Part shown: one piece after another, positions 58,204 to 64,000 of the stretch
How the letters are laid out: each line of letters starts with the position of its first letter
Position numbering within the stretch: position 1 is the first letter of the stretch
Assembly (NCBI RefSeq): GCF_041296385.1
Contig: NW_027183960.1
Location: forward strand, 2,155,001 to 2,219,000
Reading direction: 5' to 3'
DNA length: 64,000 nucleotides
Origin: Aphelocoma coerulescens
Taxonomy: Eukaryota > Chordata > Aves > Passeriformes > Corvidae
Position numbers and translations under genes: made by a program
The notes under the pieces: model-generated
The model's database searches: none
Told to the model about the DNA's origin: nothing
The model's input: the letters and a program-made list of their open reading frames with translations, nothing else

Positions 58204-61200
58204 GCTTCACTTTTCAAGCAGTTGGAAGAGCTCCAAATTAAGACATGAACAGGTCTTAATTGACCTTGCCACCGCCTCAGTTAGTCAAGTAATGCTGTGC
58301 ATTGGATTTGACTAGTGCAACATGTGCTTAAAATATGTAGAGTAACTCCTCGATTACCCTCTCAGAAGGGTTGGAATGGAGAACAAGGAGTTCCCAAGAC
58401 AAATATTTGGTGTACGAGGAGTAGAATTTAGGAGTTGATTGCAGAGCACTGCATGCACAAATGTCTAAGGAGAATCCATCTTTTGATGTCCCATCTATGC
58501 TTGTTCTCATTTGAAATCCTGCACATTCTGCAGGCTGGTTTTGTTAGGCTTGGGGCTGGGGAAGGAGTGATGGTGGGGGAGGAGTGGGTGTTGGTTTTGG
58601 GTTATTTTTTTGTTTCCAGAATAGTGTACACAGAACTTGTGCCCAAAACCAGCAGTAGGAAACAATGCAGGTATAAAAGAAGGTCACAGAAATGTCAGAT
58701 AATACGAATCTGAAAGCGCTTCAGTATTTTACTCAGGAGTTTCACTCTAACAAGGTGATTTTCCTTCACAGAAATGTAGTGGCAGGCTTATGCCATGCTA
58801 GAAGTGATGACCTTTCTCTGCCCCAAATTGAGCAGCAAAAGGTTTTGGCTCTTAATTTGAACCCCTGAGCCAGCTGTGTTTCAGGCTGCAGAAGCTGCAG
58901 CTGTTGTGGCAGACGCGGGGTGCAGCCCTGCCTGCCAGTTCCGAGCTGGCCTGCGCTGGTGGCAGCCGTCAGCGCCCGGGGTCCCCTGTGCCACCCATGC
59001 CAGGGCTCTGCCTGCCTGCCTCGCAGCCCTGGTAGCCTCAGGGAAACATCGCACTACTCCATCTGCTTTAAAAACAAACAAGCAAACAAAAAGCTCCCTG
59101 TAAATATATGTAGAAGTCTTGAAACTAATTCTCAGCGCTTGCTCGGAGTTTGTTGATGGAGCAAATGGATTTTGGATAAACTGCTATTGCTAGTACTACT
59201 TAGGTTCCTAAACTTCAGAAGGGAGGCTATGGTGGTCACGTACCCCTGAGGAATGTTGGGAACAGTAAGACAGCTCAGTCATTTCAAGGTGGCCAGAAAA
59301 TGGGTGTGGCAGTGGAGTGGACACTCTGTGAGTAGGTAGCCTTAAGTCATGTAACGACATGCACTTCAGTGGGAATTTTGCATCAACACCAAGAGATTGT
59401 GTCATGATGTGTTGCGTAACAACAAATTGGGCCAAAATTCTGCTGATTTTGACCAAGGTGGATGGGCCACCTTCACTTAAGCTGGCAAAGGGACATAAGT
59501 CAATGATGTTTGAAAAACAGCCATGAAACATAGCCCCTTTAGTTTGTTGCTCTGTTGCAAGTCTGCAAAGCTCTGTTGACAGGTCATTGGAAGTAGCTGT
59601 TGGAATCTAAGTGCAGTTGGACGCTTTGTCAGTCAGCATCAGCAGGAGGCTTAACGGTTTAGGTTGAGAGGTGGTGCATGGTTTTTTTTCAGAGGAATGG
59701 CCCAGTGAAGAGCAGTGTTCACTGCCATGACTGCCGTTGTAGCCTTCAAGAGCAATGGTTCATTCAGAGAGAACTTCCTTGGTTCTGCTGGTTTGGTTTC
59801 GCAGCTGGAGCAAAGGTACAGCACTGGAAGCAATTCCTAGGGCAGAAGCGGGAGATATCCGAAGCTCTGGACTTCGTTGCCTAAGTGAGCGTAGTCTAAT
59901 TGGAAGAGTGGTGAGCATCAGTGATATCAGATTTTTTACAAGTTCTTAATTCTGTCAAAACAAGAAAGAAGGAGAGTGATGAAGATGAAATCCTTTCCTC
60001 TTCAATCTGCCTATGCAACAACTTCAGCTGTAGTTGTAATGTGTATTCACCTATTTTGAATTGCCCAAAACCAGGCCTAGAGATGCTTCAGAGTCAGAGA
60101 AGCGGGTATTTGCTTTATTCGGCGCTGGGTGCATGGGGGATCACTCCTCCTAACACACACACACAGAGCACTCCATACAGTCCAGCATTATGTGTAAAAT
60201 TTATGAACATTCATCACAATTCTTGGGATAGGAGTGGTTCTAGAAATTACTTCTCGGAAGTCATTAATATCATTAGCATACGTGCCATGCATGCGCTGTG
60301 TACGCTGATGGGCGCACTGAGGAAGGCTCCTCTTCTTCCTCGAGGGTCTTTCTGATGAAGATCAGTAGTCTTTGTCACAATGCACTTTTTACCTTTCTTT
60401 CTGGAGCATGCGCAGTTCTTCGGTGGCTGATGCAGCGATCTCTGTGCCGGTTTTCAAAAGATCCTGTTCCTCTTATCTTGACAAGATTAAGGCGAATCCT
60501 GCTGCTTAGGTTTTGTGATTAACATTTGCTGTCTCTTAGTAGTTCACTCGTGTTTACATGAGTTAACTATGGATCAACCCCCTTCTCAATTTTAGCACTG
60601 AAAGGATATTAGAGTCATTTAAAGAGATGTCTCCTATGGAGTACTATAAAACTGCCATAATGGTAAGACGTTTTCATACAGTAGTTTTAGCACAGAAGTA
60701 ATATATGTACAATCTTGGATGTTTCATCCTGCTGGCTCAGGAGCCAGTATTGAGCTTTTCTCCTTTAAATCCAGTCTTAGAGCTCTGCAAGGATCACTGC
60801 AGCATGACGTTGTGACAAGGGGATGCTGATTCATGCATAAACCTTTGACGCTTTCCTTCTATCTTCAAGCAGCTTTGAAAACCAGTGATTATCTGGCATG
60901 TTGCGACTTGAGAGTCATGGTAAAGGTTTCACCAAACACTTTGTAATATCAGGCTACAGCTTTCATTCCTAAGGAAAGAGCATTGAGCAGATTGCTGGCA
61001 AAATGCTGAAAGAATGAGCCAAAACCAAAATCCTTTAATGGGAAAGATGGAAAAAATTTAGATGTGTTTATTTGAACTAAAAATAATGTGGACCAAGCCT
61101 AAATGTATTTCACACTAAATTCTTAGAACTGATTTTAAGGGAAGAAGTGAGAAAGATGAATTCCCAAGCGGAATTTTCAGCAGCATAATATTGAGCATTT

Positions 61201-61830
61201 ATTAGTAGAACAAAGGCATATCACAGTGCAGGAGCACTTAGCAATATTGCTAGAGGCGTGGCTCCATTCATTTTACTGTGAACTTTAGTACTTCTTTAAA
61301 CATAGTCCTTAAGCCCAGAAAGTCATTTACACTTCACTCAACTTTCCCCCCTCCGTCTCTGCCCCCTTGCGCCAGCACACGCCAGCACACTGCCACCTCG
61401 GTCCTCTGAGTAGCTCCAGAATTGAAGGCAGGCACCCCCCTCCGGTGCCTCCTCAGTCTCCAACCTAATTTGTAGTTGATGGGTTCTTTGGGAGGTGTGA
61501 GTTTTGATGAGATAACAGACTTCCTGGGATGCATGCGGTTTATCTTCTTTGTTTCTTGAAGATGTCTTGGTTTCCACCTCTGTAATTTCTCAACTGAAAG
61601 GACATTTATTATCATGTGTTTCTTCCTACGTTTCCCAACATGTTACCACTCATTCGAAGTTACAATTTACTCTAGTCTTGTTTTTACTTACCTATATTTT
61701 ACCTTAACACTATTTCTACATAGTACATTCTCACTTCTAAATGTTAAAGTGATAGATGCGAAAGACAAAATTTATCGTTCACTCATTTATCACAGGAGGA
61801 ATGTGTTAGCTGCTTGTGTTGCAGTTCACT
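58204..61830. other. Single-copy spacer (unit 2), no recognised gene
   Basis: Copy of 17603-21230 with isolated substitutions, for example near 58765, 59732, 60412, 60754 and 61016. No coding or RNA gene is recognised. Confidence 0.5.
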
Positions 61831-63461
61831 TGTAATTGTGGTCTATTACCGCAGGCCTGGGCCCTAGGGTGTATCACTGTGTCCCGCAGCCATAGGGAGG
61901 AGGAGGAGAGAAGATCCAGCAGGCAGGAATTGTGCACCAAGATTTATTCATTTAATTATTTCACAAACTCTTTTACAGACTTTTTTCTTCATAGTCTAAT
62001 TGGACAAAGGATCAGCCCCCCCCCTTGGGGTGATTGGCTAAAATCCTAAACCATCCATTGTCAAAATATTTTTCTACTAGACCATAAACCAGACTTTTCA
62101 AGGTTGCAGGTGGCTTGGTTGTTTACATACTCTGCTACCTCTTCTGTGAGAGAGAAAAGTCTCTCACAGACTTAGAAAATAGCAAGAAAATCCTCGCTAG
62201 CAGCATTTTGGTATCTACAATTCCCCCTTTTTGTTTGATAAGATAACAACTCCACTATTAATCCTAAATAGAAATTTACATCAGTTATTAATTCTAAATA
62301 TGTCCTTAAGGCTTTAACGATCTGACTCCATAACAAGAAATTTAAAGTTCAGTCTCTGCTTGTGGAAGGACCATCCCAGTCTCTGCTTGTAGAAGGACCA
62401 TCTGCCTGATGGTCAACATCTTGGTCATCATCAGAAGAGTCTGATGGCTGATGATCTACATTCTGGTGGCCACTTGGATGGTTGGTGTTCTGGTCATCAT
62501 TTGGAGGTTGCCTGTTCTGCCTCTGGTGCCGTAGGGCAGGGCGAACACATTTTGCAGCTAGCCACCGTACCCCAGTATCTGTAGAAACGCAAGCATAGCC
62601 ACGACCCCAAACCATAAGTTCCCGCAGGCCTTCCCACTGGTTAGTGAGTAAATTCCACACCCAGACTTTTGCCCAGGGCAGTTGTCTCTTGCCTGCAGAT
62701 TGCAATGAGAGAAAGTGATTCAGAAGAACAGGATTCTTTGAATTTTGTGGTACCGTAAGGTGATTAATTGTATACGAGCTTTTGCTAGTCGGCTTCAGTA
62801 ACCAAATTCAAAGGTTCCTGTGAGAATCGTTGAAAAGCCATGATAACAGCCCTTAATTCAACTAACTAAGCAGAGTCTGACTCGGATTGGTGTGTTAATC
62901 AACCACTGCAAAGGCAGTGTAGGATACTGTGCACCTTTGCGCACAGTGACCCCTGCTAAAAATTTGTCCCGATCCGTATGCCCCAGGCTGCCAACACATC
63001 CCGTCCCCAAAGGTTAAGGGAAGTGGTAGTAACATAAGGCCTAATTGTAGCTGTGTGCCCCTCTGAGTCCTTCACCGTCACAGGCCGTTCGCTTCAATAG
63101 CTCTGTGTGGTTCATCCTCATCCTGTGATGGCCGATCCCACTGGGGGTAAAGGCCATGAGGGAGGCCACGCAGAGAAGGAGATGATAGTTACATCAGCAC
63201 CAGTATCAATCAAACCTTGAAGCTGAGTCCAGGGCGGACGGGCGTTCGGCAGGATCAGGGTACACGTCATCTGTGGCCTTTGGTCAGAGATGTCTGCAGT
63301 CCAGAAGGCCTGCAGAAGTCCTGTAGATCCACTGCTGTTATCTTTGTGAGTTTGTTGTTCTATCCTGGGGACACAAGACTTAAAAGGCACTAATTTAGCA
63401 AGGCAGGTCTTTTCAGGAATAGTTACAGGGGGTTTTCAAATTCCCTATAAAACTGAGGACA
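61831..63461 (-). mobile_element. Betaretrovirus-like ERV remnant (unit 2)
   Basis: Copy of the unit-1 remnant: LTR 61831-62219, integrase C-terminus 62349-62705, RNase H scrap near 62800-62940, protease 62980-63390. A single-base insertion near 62897 is the clearest difference. Confidence 0.8.
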
Positions 63462-63753
63462 AGGCTCCGAGGAGCGGATTCCCATCAATCCGACCTCATC
63501 CTCATCCTATCGCATTAAACCTGTTAGAAGCCAGACCTGAACAGCCCCTCTCTTCCTTTGTCTCTGAGCTAACGTGAGCCGACATCAACGGCTCCTGCCG
63601 TGTTTCCCTCTGCAAAGAAGCCAGCTAGCTAGCCCAGCAAGCTCTTTTCCTGATCCCGAAGTCGCTTCAGCGACGCGTGGAGGTAACGCAGCTGGACTGT
63701 CTCTGACCAGGGGCACGCCAGAGTCAGTGCCTCGAGCACCAAACGCTGCGTTA

Positions 63754-64000
63754 TTGGACATTGAAGGTTCAGGCTAAGGAGAATCCAAAACGTGGACAGC
63801 ATCTCCCTTCTGCTGGAAGCCTTGAAGTTCACCACTGCAGTCTGCAGCCTACACAGATCATGTGAGTATTGTAAAAGTTCTCCAAGGAAGAGCAAGAACG
63901 AGGCTAATGCATGCACACAAACGCTGATCAAAAGCACTTGATGCTCTTGGACAAAAATAGGGAACCTTCACTTTTGGAAAGACAAGGTGACTATGGTTGT
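63754..64000. repeat. Large inverted repeat, right arm end (unit 2, cut by window)
   Basis: Start of the arm that pairs with 57452-58203. The window ends about 460 bp before the position equivalent to the ERV-A insertion point. Confidence 0.85.

Larger units (their letters stand above)
39206..64000. repeat. Higher-order tandem repeat, unit 2 (cut by window end)
   Basis: Second copy of the unit in direct orientation. It holds the small palindrome with one additional module, forward ERV-B, CpG island, spacer and betaretroviral remnant, and stops inside the second arm end. About 460 bases more would be needed to reach the position matching the ERV-A insertion, so this window cannot show whether unit 2 also carries ERV-A. 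Confidence 0.93.

Noticed and set aside
39206..64000. Unit 2 as a pure assembly artefact.
   Set aside because: It has its own substitutions, a changed (GT)n length and an extra chimeric module, which simple duplication of a contig would not create. Long-read support would still settle it.

Overview
The window looks like repeat-amplified vertebrate nuclear DNA. It is most likely from a bird, possibly a sex chromosome or another ampliconic region. That is inference from the CpG-island sequence, from retroviral remnants of a kind I associate with birds, and from near-identical amplicons; nothing names the species or chromosome. I recognise no intact host gene.

Architecture. The sequence is a tandem higher-order repeat. 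Unit 1 runs 1-39205. Unit 2 starts at 39206 and is cut by the window end at 64000. Each unit contains two dyad centres. The small palindrome (1-11599; 39206-52202) has arms made of CCTTG-rich pentamer DNA, an anonymous 1.3-kb stretch and head-to-head arrays of a ~1.4-kb module. The large inverted repeat has arms reaching 17602 on one side and 23153 on the other, around a 5.55-kb single-copy spacer. The array can also be read as half-units in alternating orientation (5325 to ~20377, ~20377 to 44530, 44530 to ~60980).

Contents of a half-unit, from the small dyad outward: module array, pentamer DNA, a (GT)n tract, then ERV-B (an old gamma-like retrovirus reduced to LTR, integrase, env, LTR), a ~0.95-kb CpG island fused to the second ERV-B LTR, and a 0.7-kb arm end. 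The central spacer holds anonymous DNA and a minus-strand betaretrovirus-like remnant (LTR, protease, RNase H scrap, integrase C-terminus).

One arm only (23863-33958) carries ERV-A, a full-structure gammaretrovirus-like provirus of 10.1 kb. It has two LTRs, a proline-type primer site, gag, a pol joined to gag through an in-frame UAG, env and a polypurine tract. It is broken by several stops and frameshifts. The opposite arm keeps the uninterrupted target site near 16872, so ERV-A landed after the palindrome existed.

The strongest signals are structural: near-identical tandem units, nested palindromes, a preserved pre-integration site, and an extra 1392-bp module in unit 2 whose chimeric sequence marks an unequal-exchange breakpoint to within about 20 bp. 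All percentages and alignments were made by eye.
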